From NCBI GenBank assembly GCA_937926025.1, contig CALANQ010000089.1, positions 1 to 11,148 on the forward strand: a stretch of 11,148 nt of DNA, in the 5' to 3' direction. This DNA is from an uncultured Acidimicrobiales bacterium. GTDB taxonomy: Bacteria > Actinomycetota > Acidimicrobiia > Acidimicrobiales > Iamiaceae. Both the position numbers and the translations under genes were made by a program. Positions 5,594 to 11,148 of this stretch are shown piece after piece. Within the stretch, counting starts at the first letter, position 1. The number at the start of each line of letters is the position of its first letter. The notes beneath the pieces are model-generated. The model saw nothing but the letters and a program-made list of their open reading frames with translations, ran no database searches and was not told where the DNA came from.

Positions 5594-6601
5594 ATGACCG
5601 AACGGATCGACGCACCGTGGGAACCGGCCCCCGGTTCCGACGAGGGCTACGCCCTCTTCGCCAAGGAGCGCCGGGTCGTCGCCGACGACGGCACCCCCAT
5701 CGCGTACACGTACCGCAACCACGACGGACCCGGCGTCCCGATCCTCTTCGCCAACGGCTGGTCGTGCAGCGACGCCTACTGGGGGAAGCTGCTCCCCCTG
5801 CTCGAGGCCGCCGGGCACCCCTGCCTGCTCCCGGACACCCGCGGGCACGGCCGATCGGGGCTGCCGCGGGACCCGGGCCGCGGCGCCCGGGACCTGTCCA
5901 TCGACGACGTCTCGATGCCCCGCATCGCCCGTGACCTGGTGGCCGTCCTCGACGACGCCGGGGTGCGCGACTGCGTCGTCGTCGGCCACTCCATGGGCGT
6001 GCAGACGGCGCTGGAGGTGTACCGGCAGATCCCCGACCGGGTGCTCGGGCTGGTGCTGGTGGCCGGCACCGCGGCCAATCCGGCCAAGACGTTCTACGGC
6101 ACGTCGCTCGGCGACCTCACGTTCCCCATCGGGGCCGCCATCGTGCGGATGGCTCCCGAGGTCCTGGCGCCCGTCTGGGCCACCATCGGCCCCGCGTCCG
6201 TCGGCCACTTCGGCGCCCGCCTCCTCCGGGCCGCCGGGCCCAAGGCCACCAAGGAGGACCTGCACCCGTACCTCCTGCACGTCCGGTCGGTCGATCCGGC
6301 CGTGCTGGTGCTGATGGCGGCGGCCATGCGGGCGCACGACGCCACGGACCTGCTTCCGGACATCACCACGCCCGCGCTGGTGTGCGCCGCGGGCGCCGAC
6401 GTGTTCACCCCGGCGCGCTGCTCCGAGGCCATCCACCACGCCGTGGTCGGCAGCGAGCTGGTCACCTTCGCCGACGCCGGCCACACGCTGCCCGTCGAGG
6501 AGCCCGAGGCCCTGGCCGCGGCCATCGGCGACTTCGTGGTCCGCCGCATCGCCGTGAAACCGCGGCCGCGCCGCCGCTCGAAGACCCTGCGCTCGTCCTG
6601 A
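5594..6601 (+). CDS. Alpha/beta-fold hydrolase
   Basis: Serine hydrolase of the alpha/beta superfamily, 335 residues, cytoplasmic (no signal peptide or membrane helix). Motifs in order: oxyanion-hole region LFANGWSCSD (51-60), DTRGHGRSG (81-89), nucleophile elbow GHSMG with Ser133, a cap region about 160-250, acid Asp269 in GADVFTP, and base His297 in AGHTLPVEEP. The triad is therefore complete. A basic tail (KPRPRRRSKTLRSS) ends the protein. The substrate cannot be read from sequence: esterase, lipase, epoxide- or haloperoxidase-like roles all remain open. ATG 5594 is chosen for the strong GAGGGAG (5584-5590) just before it; an in-frame ATG eight codons upstream lacks this. The sigma factor gene follows after 60 nt but has its own promoter. 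Confidence 0.92.
   Translation: MTERIDAPWEPAPGSDEGYALFAKERRVVADDGTPIAYTYRNHDGPGVPILFANGWSCSDAYWGKLLPLLEAAGHPCLLPDTRGHGRSGLPRDPGRGARDLSIDDVSMPRIARDLVAVLDDAGVRDCVVVGHSMGVQTALEVYRQIPDRVLGLVLVAGTAANPAKTFYGTSLGDLTFPIGAAIVRMAPEVLAPVWATIGPASVGHFGARLLRAAGPKATKEDLHPYLLHVRSVDPAVLVLMAAAMRAHDATDLLPDITTPALVCAAGADVFTPARCSEAIHHAVVGSELVTFADAGHTLPVEEPEALAAAIGDFVVRRIAVKPRPRRRSKTLRSS
5620..5638. repeat. Perfect 8-bp inverted repeat inside the start of the hydrolase gene
   Basis: GGAACCGG (5620-5627) and CCGGTTCC (5631-5638) are exact inverse complements around CCC. It lies at codons 9-15 of the hydrolase. In RNA it would be a strong stem with a tight 3-nt loop, which could slow translation; on DNA it could be an operator. 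It may equally be a codon-composition accident in GC-rich DNA. Confidence 0.3.
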
Positions 6602-6625
6602 CCCCGATCCGGCTGCGGGAAAGCT

Positions 6626-6654
6626 GGGAACAGATCGCCGGGGTGCGCCGTCAA
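6626..6654 (+). promoter_or_regulatory. ECF-type promoter of the sigma factor gene (probable autoregulation)
   Basis: GGGAAC (6626-6631), a 17-bp spacer, then CGTCAA (6649-6654) is the classic shape of promoters read by ECF sigma factors (GGAAC-16/17-CGTC). The -10 ends 7 nt before the ATG at 6662, so the mRNA should begin at that codon. ECF genes are commonly transcribed from their own promoter, so autoregulation is the natural reading. Confidence 0.65.
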
Positions 6655-6661
6655 CACCCCG

Positions 6662-7159
6662 ATGCCGAGTTCGATGACCACCGATGACGCCGAGGCCGTC
6701 TGGCCCGCCGCCCTCGTCGACCGGTACCGCGAGCAGTGGGTCGATCTGACCCGGCTCGCGTACCTGCTCACGGGAGATCGGGCCGTCGCCGAGGAGCTGG
6801 TGCAGGACGCCTTCGTGGCGGTCCGGGCGCGCTGGGACCAGATCGACAACCCCGGTGGGTACCTCCGCACCTCGGTGGTCAACGCCACGCGGGACTGGGG
6901 CCGTCACCAGCAGGTGGTCCGCCGGCACGAGCCCGGCGCCGCCGAAGCCCAGCAGGCGGCCACCAGCGAGGACCACCCCGACGAGCTGTGGGACGCGCTC
7001 GGGCGCCTCGACGGTCGGCGGCGCCGGGCCATCGTCCTGCGCTTCTACCTCGACCTGCCCGACGTCGAGATCGCCGACCTCCTCGACTGCCGGCCGGCGA
7101 CCGTCCGCACCCTCATCCACCGCGCCCTGCGCGACCTCCGCCGGGAGATGACGCCATGA
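6662..7159 (+). CDS. ECF sigma factor, SigE family
   Basis: Alternative sigma factor that directs RNA polymerase to a small regulon on an envelope or environmental signal. 165 residues: sigma region 2 at about 23-80 (RLAYLLTGDRAVAEELVQDAFVAV, then the region-2.4 part GGYLRTSVVNATRDW) and region 4 at about 108-160, with helix-turn-helix DVEIADLLDCRPATVRTLIHRAL. YLLTGD and VVNA are typical of the actinobacterial SigE-type ECF group. Start ATG 6662 is preferred because an ECF promoter places the transcript start there; ATG 6674, four codons later, has only a weak GAG upstream. The stop overlaps the next ATG (ATGA, 7156-7159), so the membrane-protein gene is translationally coupled. There is no C-terminal extension. 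Confidence 0.95.
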   Translation: MPSSMTTDDAEAVWPAALVDRYREQWVDLTRLAYLLTGDRAVAEELVQDAFVAVRARWDQIDNPGGYLRTSVVNATRDWGRHQQVVRRHEPGAAEAQQAATSEDHPDELWDALGRLDGRRRRAIVLRFYLDLPDVEIADLLDCRPATVRTLIHRALRDLRREMTP

Positions 7160-8718
7160 CCGACCCCGACCACCTGACCGATGCTGATCTCGAAGGTCGG
7201 CTCCGCAGCCTGCTCGCCGACCGGGCGGGGATGGTCACCGGACCGGCGCCGGCGCTGCCCGACGTCGATCGCGTCGACGCGACGCGGGCCGGGCGGCTCC
7301 CCCGTCGGCGGTGGGCCATCGTCGGCGCAGCCGCTGCGTGCGCGGCCCTGGTGGTGGCGATCGTGGTGGCCACGGGGAACGGGCCGTCCACGCCGGATCA
7401 CGTCGTGACCACAGAACCCACGGTGCCGACGTCCGTCCGGTCGGGACCGACCGCCGTCCTCTTCCACACCAAGGGCGCCACCGACCCCGAGGCGGTGGCG
7501 CTCGACTTCCTCCGCGTGCGGCTGGGCGACGGCTCGAGAGCCACCGATGCGGCGCTGCAGGACCAGATCGACCTCCAGGTCGGCCAGGCGGTGGCCCACC
7601 AGGGGACCGAGCTGGTGCCCGTGGCGTGGACCCGACGAGGCGACCACCCGACCACCACCGCGAACACCGTGTGGGTTCGACCCGCCGCCGACGCGTCCGA
7701 CGTGGTGGGCGCCACCATCGACGGCATCGACCTCGACGGCGTCCGCTACGACACCGGACAGCTCACCGGCGAGATCACCGCGCCCGACGACATCGGACGG
7801 GACGGCACGACGAGCCGAGCCGACCTGACCCGACGGTTCGCCATGCCGCTGCTCGAGCCCGATGCCGCCGACCGCACCAGCGACGGTGAGCCCGTGACGG
7901 CGACCGTGCCCATCGGCGAACCGTTCTCGATCCCGATGACCGCATCGGGGGACCTGGAGCTCACCGTCCGCGTCACCGACGAGGCCACCGGCGCCGTCAC
8001 CGGCCTGGCCATGACCAGCCTGGCCGGCCCCAGCGACCCGGACATGGAGGGGTTCGAGGACCTGACGCCGAAGGAGAAGGCCGAGGTGATGGAGAAGAAG
8101 ATGCGCGAGGTTCCCCCGGCCTCGGAGTCACCCGGCTGCAAGGAGGCCGGAGCGTTCCGCATGCCGGAGCTCGGCGGGTTCCCGAACGAGGTGCCGGCAG
8201 CAGCCGCCACCGCCGTCGACGACGTCATCGGGACCGGCGCCACGCCGGCCGACGCCGCCGAGGCGCTGGCCTCGGCGCTCGGGATCCAGTGGGCCGTGGG
8301 TGACGTCGAGCTCGGCGATCTCGACGGGGCCTACGTCATCGTGCGCCTGCCGGGAGGCCGCCTCGTCGACCTGACCGTCTACGACGATCCCGACCTCGGG
8401 GCCTGGAAGGTCACCGAGGCCAAGACCCGGGGTGCGTGCCGCGACTTCGGCGGGAGCAACGCCACGCCGATCGGGGCGGCGGACCCCAAGACGACGCTGG
8501 GGCTGCCGGTGGTCGCCGGGGCCGTCGAGGGCAGCATCTGGTACCGCACCGACGGCGTGACCCAGCGCGTGGCCGTGACGACCCACGACATAGGGGCCCA
8601 CTGGCTCAACGTGGCGGCCGACCAGCCGGAGATCGAATCCCGCATCACCGTCCTGCGCGACGCCTCCGGGGCTGCGGTCCTGGTGGACCTGAGCCCCTCG
8701 ATCGACGTCTCCGGTTGA
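7156..8718 (+). CDS. Single-pass membrane protein, probable anti-sigma partner with large extracytoplasmic domain
   Basis: 520 residues. Residues 1-52 are cytoplasmic (LEGRLRSLLADRAG then PRRRW); one membrane helix follows at about 53-74 (AIVGAAAACAALVVAIVVATG), then a Thr/Pro-rich linker (about 75-100) and about 420 extracytoplasmic residues. Topology follows from the Arg-rich inner flank. The start overlaps the sigma stop by ATGA, the usual layout of a sigma/anti-sigma operon, and the short acidic N-terminus resembles partners of SigE-family sigma factors. There is no zinc anti-sigma motif (HxxxCxxC), so the anti-sigma role is inferred from context. The outer part has a charged helical stretch (LTPKEKAEVMEKKMRE, 303-318), two cysteines (Cys328, Cys428) that could form a disulfide, and a beta-rich C-terminal part (about 455-515). 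I do not recognise the outer domains. Confidence 0.85.
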   Translation: MTDPDHLTDADLEGRLRSLLADRAGMVTGPAPALPDVDRVDATRAGRLPRRRWAIVGAAAACAALVVAIVVATGNGPSTPDHVVTTEPTVPTSVRSGPTAVLFHTKGATDPEAVALDFLRVRLGDGSRATDAALQDQIDLQVGQAVAHQGTELVPVAWTRRGDHPTTTANTVWVRPAADASDVVGATIDGIDLDGVRYDTGQLTGEITAPDDIGRDGTTSRADLTRRFAMPLLEPDAADRTSDGEPVTATVPIGEPFSIPMTASGDLELTVRVTDEATGAVTGLAMTSLAGPSDPDMEGFEDLTPKEKAEVMEKKMREVPPASESPGCKEAGAFRMPELGGFPNEVPAAAATAVDDVIGTGATPADAAEALASALGIQWAVGDVELGDLDGAYVIVRLPGGRLVDLTVYDDPDLGAWKVTEAKTRGACRDFGGSNATPIGAADPKTTLGLPVVAGAVEGSIWYRTDGVTQRVAVTTHDIGAHWLNVAADQPEIESRITVLRDASGAAVLVDLSPSIDVSG

Positions 8719-8733
8719 GCCCGCCTCAGCCGG
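8711..8733. terminator. Hairpin spanning the convergent stops of the anti-sigma-like and VWA genes
   Basis: CCGGTTGAG (8711-8719) can pair with CTCAGCCGG (8725-8733) in nine positions, one being a G-U wobble, around the loop CCCGC. The stem contains both stop codons: TGA at 8716-8718 and TCA (minus-strand TGA) at 8726-8728. With only 7 nt between the genes there is no other place for a terminator. No U-tract is present, so it would be an atypical, stem-only terminator on the plus strand; on the minus strand the wobble becomes an A-C mismatch. Confidence 0.4.
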
Positions 8734-10759
8734 CGCGGCGGCGGCCGGCTCGGGACATGGCCCGCCGGGACTCCAGGAAGTCCACCAGGACGTAGTCGCC
8801 GAGGGTCTCGGGCGTGGTGAAGAACGCCCGGCCCCGGTTGAGCTCGGTGAGCCGCTCGATGAACTGCTGCAGGTGAGCGGTGGCATCGAGCATGAACGTG
8901 TTGATCCGGATGCCCTCCCGGGTGGCCCGCATGACCTCGGTGAGGGTGGCGTCCACCGTCTCCTGCGTGGGCGGGTAGTGGAACACCGGGTGGCCGTTGG
9001 CGGTGATGTGGGCGGTGGGCTCGCCGTCGGTGATCATGATGATCTGCTTGGTGCCGTGCTCCCGCGACAGCAGCTTGCGGGCCAGCTGGAAGCCGTGCTG
9101 CATGTTGGTGCCGTAGACGTAGTCCCAGCTGACCTCGGGGAGCTCGCGGGGCTCGATGATGCGGGCGACCTCGCTGAAGCCCACCAGGCCGAGGTAGTCC
9201 CGCGGGTAGCGGCTGGAGATGAGCGAGTGCAGCGCCATCGCCACCTTCTTGGCGGCGAGGAAGTTGTCCCGCATCGGCATCGACAGGGACAGGTCGACCA
9301 TGAGCACCGTGGCCGAGCGGACCGACAGCTCCGTCTGCTCGATCTCGAAGTCGTCCGGCGAGAGCGTGACCGGCGTGCCGCCGCCGCTGCGGGCGACGGC
9401 GTTGCGGATGGTGCGCTCGATGTGCAGGTTGAACGGGTCGCCGAACTCGTAGGGCTTCGTGTCCATGGACCGCTCGTGGCCGAGCCCGGTGCGGGTCAGC
9501 TCGTGCTGGCCGAGCTTGTCGCGGGCCAGCTTGGAGAACAGGTCGTTGAGGGCGTGCTTGCCGATGCGGCGCAGACCGGCCGGGGTGAGCTCGTAGCGGC
9601 CCTCGCGGTTCTCGATGAGCCCGGCGTCGGTGAGCATCTTGGCCAGCTCCGCCATCTTCTCCAGGCTCTCGGCCGCTTCGGGGCCGATCAGCTGGCGGGC
9701 CCGCTCGAGGTCGACCTCGGCGAGGGCCCCGGGGTTGGCAGCCCCCCGCATGAGCTGCTCGAGCTGGTCGAGGTCGCCCAGCTCGTTCATGACCTGGGCG
9801 GCGTCGGCGAACCCGAGCGGGTCCTGACCCTCGAAGTCGTAGCGGCGGTTCCAACCCAGGTCCGGGAACGCCTGCTGGAGGTTGGCCGAGAGCTGGTCCA
9901 TCTGCCAGCGCAGGTCCATGTCCTCGAGCAGCTGCTCCGACAGGCCCTGGAGCTGTGCCCGCTGCTCGGGCGTCATCGAATTGAGCATGGCCTGCATGGC
10001 CGCCATGCGCTGGGCCATCAGCTCCAGCAGCTCGTCGAGGTCCCGGGGGTTCTCGGGGAAGAAGTCGCCGTAGCGCTCCATGAAGCCGTCGAAGTCGGGC
10101 TCCCGACCTGCGGCGCGGTCCTGGAGCATCTGGTTGAGCTCCGCCAGCATGTCCTTGGTGCGGGCGAGCGCCTCGGGGGACACGTCGCTCATGGCGCCGG
10201 CCATCTGGTTGAACCACCGCTGGGCCAGCTGCTCGCGCAGCTGCTGGGTGAGCTCCTCGAAGCGCTCACGGGCCTCGGAGCTGGTGAAGTCGTACTCGCC
10301 GAGCTCGCGGACCATGCCCGCCAGGTCGGGCGGGAGGAGGTCGAGCTCCATGCGGCGCTCGTTCACGGCGTCGTCGGTGACCTCCTTGCGGCGCTGGTCG
10401 CCGGACTCGGCGGAGGCCCGCTGGAGGTCGTCGAGCGATGACCGCTCCATGTCGACCACCTCGCGGAGCTGCTCGGCGATGTCGTCGTAGACGCCCCCGA
10501 GGTCGTACTGCTCGAGGCGCTCCCGGCGGCTCTGGCGCAGCTTCTCCATGAGGTCGCGCATGCCGGAGATGTGCTCCCCGTTGCGGTCCTCGAACCCGGT
10601 GTTCATGAGCCGGCGCAGCGCGGCGTTCAGGTCGCCGTGGTAGAGCAGGTCGTCGTTGATCTCGTTCAGCACGGAGTCCGCGTCGAGCTCGAAGCCGACC
10701 TGGGTGCCGTCCCAGCGCGAGTACCGGACCTTCGGGGCGTTCGAACGGCGGCGCAGCAC
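8726..10759 (-). CDS. VWA-domain protein with N-terminal helical region (Mg-chelatase/CoxE-like type)
   Basis: 677 residues from GTG 10759. N-terminal part (1-about 340) is charged and helix-rich with many Gln/Glu/Met (EQLREVVDMERSSLDDLQ, LMAQRMAAMQAMLNSM). A small winged-helix-like segment follows (about 376-400, LTDAGLIENREGRYELTPAGLRRIG), then a VWA domain (about 480-665). The MIDAS metal site is complete: Asp489-x-Ser491-x-Ser493 (VDLSLSM), Thr551 and Asp578 (MITDGEP). Such proteins, for example mycobacterial Rv0959, usually pair with a MoxR/Mg-chelatase-like AAA+ ATPase (Rv0958) and are thought to assist complex assembly or metal insertion. No AAA+ gene is visible beside it. The GTG start is supported by a TAGCCT -10 ending 7 nt upstream; the long extension to 11125 would run antisense through the next gene and is rejected. 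No signal peptide. Confidence 0.9.
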   Translation of the reverse strand: MLRRRSNAPKVRYSRWDGTQVGFELDADSVLNEINDDLLYHGDLNAALRRLMNTGFEDRNGEHISGMRDLMEKLRQSRRERLEQYDLGGVYDDIAEQLREVVDMERSSLDDLQRASAESGDQRRKEVTDDAVNERRMELDLLPPDLAGMVRELGEYDFTSSEARERFEELTQQLREQLAQRWFNQMAGAMSDVSPEALARTKDMLAELNQMLQDRAAGREPDFDGFMERYGDFFPENPRDLDELLELMAQRMAAMQAMLNSMTPEQRAQLQGLSEQLLEDMDLRWQMDQLSANLQQAFPDLGWNRRYDFEGQDPLGFADAAQVMNELGDLDQLEQLMRGAANPGALAEVDLERARQLIGPEAAESLEKMAELAKMLTDAGLIENREGRYELTPAGLRRIGKHALNDLFSKLARDKLGQHELTRTGLGHERSMDTKPYEFGDPFNLHIERTIRNAVARSGGGTPVTLSPDDFEIEQTELSVRSATVLMVDLSLSMPMRDNFLAAKKVAMALHSLISSRYPRDYLGLVGFSEVARIIEPRELPEVSWDYVYGTNMQHGFQLARKLLSREHGTKQIIMITDGEPTAHITANGHPVFHYPPTQETVDATLTEVMRATREGIRINTFMLDATAHLQQFIERLTELNRGRAFFTTPETLGDYVLVDFLESRRAMSRAGRRRAG

Positions 10760-10766
10760 GCTCCCG

Positions 10767-10772
10767 AGGCTA
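10767..10772 (-). promoter_or_regulatory. Probable -10 element of the VWA gene (leaderless)
   Basis: Minus-strand TAGCCT matches TANNNT and ends 7 nt before GTG 10759. A GGGAG lies 2 nt before the GTG, too close for a good Shine-Dalgarno, so a leaderless start fits better. This is in the 57-bp divergent gap (10760-10816) shared with the GH1-like gene. Confidence 0.4.
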
Positions 10773-10816
10773 CGCCCGCTTCGCGCAAACCGGCCCGGGT
10801 CGGCGAGGATGCCCGC

Positions 10817-11148
10817 ATGCCGTCCGACCACGCGCTCCGCTGGGGCTCCCGCTCGCCGCTGCTCGGCGGCCCGGGACCGACCTCGGACGTCGCGGCGGCG
10901 CGGGCCGCCGCCGGGAAGCGACCGGCCCCTGCACCCGACCTGGCGCACGACGTCGATGCGCTCGAGGTGCGGGCGGGACTGGGCCACGACGACGTGCGGC
11001 TCTCGCTGGACTGGGCGCGGCTGGAGCCGGTCACCGGCCAGCGCGACGGGGCCGCCGTCGAGCACGCCCGCGAGGTGCTGGAAGCTGCCCAGCGGCTCGG
11101 CCTCCAGGTGTGGGCGTGCCTCCACGCGGTGGCGCTCCCCGGCTGGTT
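10817..11148 (+). CDS. Glycoside hydrolase family 1-like protein, N-terminus only
   Basis: Open from ATG 10817 to the window end (110 codons). It begins MPSDHALRWGSRSPLLGG and continues with DVDALEVRAGLGHDDVRLSLDWARLEPVTGQRD (45-77), AAVEHAREVLEAAQRLGLQVWACLHAVALPGW (79-110). The order 'R-S-L-W-R-x-E-P-x-x-G' followed by a helix and 'GL-V-x-L-H-x-x-x-L-P-x-W' is the start of the GH1 (beta-glucosidase type) TIM barrel, where the His and Trp line the sugar-binding pocket. The usual GH1 opening with a conserved Gln-x-E-Gly segment is not obvious: the N-terminal strand is degenerate, so it may be a divergent member. The catalytic glutamates lie beyond the window. GAGGA at 10805-10809 is a good Shine-Dalgarno. 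Divergent from the VWA gene. Confidence 0.7.
   Translation, partial: MPSDHALRWGSRSPLLGGPGPTSDVAAARAAAGKRPAPAPDLAHDVDALEVRAGLGHDDVRLSLDWARLEPVTGQRDGAAVEHAREVLEAAQRLGLQVWACLHAVALPGW

Noticed and set aside
10738..10747. 10-bp palindrome CGTTCGAACG near the VWA start, as a LexA-like site
   Set aside because: Palindromes of this length are expected by chance several times in 11 kb, it lies within coding sequence, and the spacing does not fit the actinobacterial SOS box.
10760..11125. Long N-terminal extension of the VWA gene on the minus strand
   Set aside because: The added residues are Arg/Pro/Gly-rich without motifs and lie antisense to the GH1-like gene, which has a good Shine-Dalgarno and recognisable barrel motifs. 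A promoter fits GTG 10759.

Overview
The window is very GC-rich (roughly 70% by eye), with a strong G/C bias at third codon positions, dense packing and almost no non-coding DNA. Two WhiB-family iron-sulfur regulators make an actinobacterium nearly certain. The mix of PPK1, an HtrA protease with a proline/alanine-rich cytoplasmic N-terminus, a stand-alone TatA and a SigE-type ECF sigma factor fits a deep-branching actinobacterial lineage such as Acidimicrobiia, but that placement is inference. I see no mobile elements, tRNA or rRNA genes, CRISPR arrays or phage genes. This looks like core chromosome.

Layout: (1) 1-3665, minus strand: polyphosphate kinase PPK1 (C-terminus beyond the window), a 90-residue unknown protein, and a membrane-anchored trypsin-like HtrA protease with a PDZ domain. 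(2) 3666-5424: two tail-to-tail pairs, WhiB-like gene (+) with tatA (-), then a formiminotransferase-like gene (+) with a WhiB/WhiB2-type gene (-). (3) 5425-8718, plus strand: an alpha/beta hydrolase, an ECF sigma factor and an overlapping gene for a single-pass membrane protein that is probably its anti-sigma partner. (4) 8726-10759, minus strand: a 677-residue von Willebrand A (VWA) protein with an intact MIDAS metal site. (5) 10817 to the end, plus strand: the N-terminus of a glycoside hydrolase family 1-like protein.

How the parts may work together: the shared theme is stress and envelope physiology (polyphosphate, HtrA, Tat export, WhiB regulators, an ECF sigma system), but only the sigma/membrane-protein pair is clearly one operon. 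The most informative non-coding signals are: an ECF promoter (GGGAAC-N17-CGTCAA) placed so that the sigma mRNA would start at its own ATG; three 11-bp-spaced Pho-box-like repeats upstream of ppk; a perfect 9-bp direct repeat with an 11-bp period between htrA and whiB; TANNNT -10 motifs ending 6-7 nt before the start codons of four genes, which implies leaderless mRNAs; and three ultra-compact convergent junctions (0, 4 and 7 nt) in which both stop codons lie inside an inverted repeat.

I do not see a clearly new multi-gene system. The best candidates for undescribed biology are the sigma factor with its unusually large (about 445-residue) extracytoplasmic partner domain, and the VWA protein without a visible AAA+ partner.
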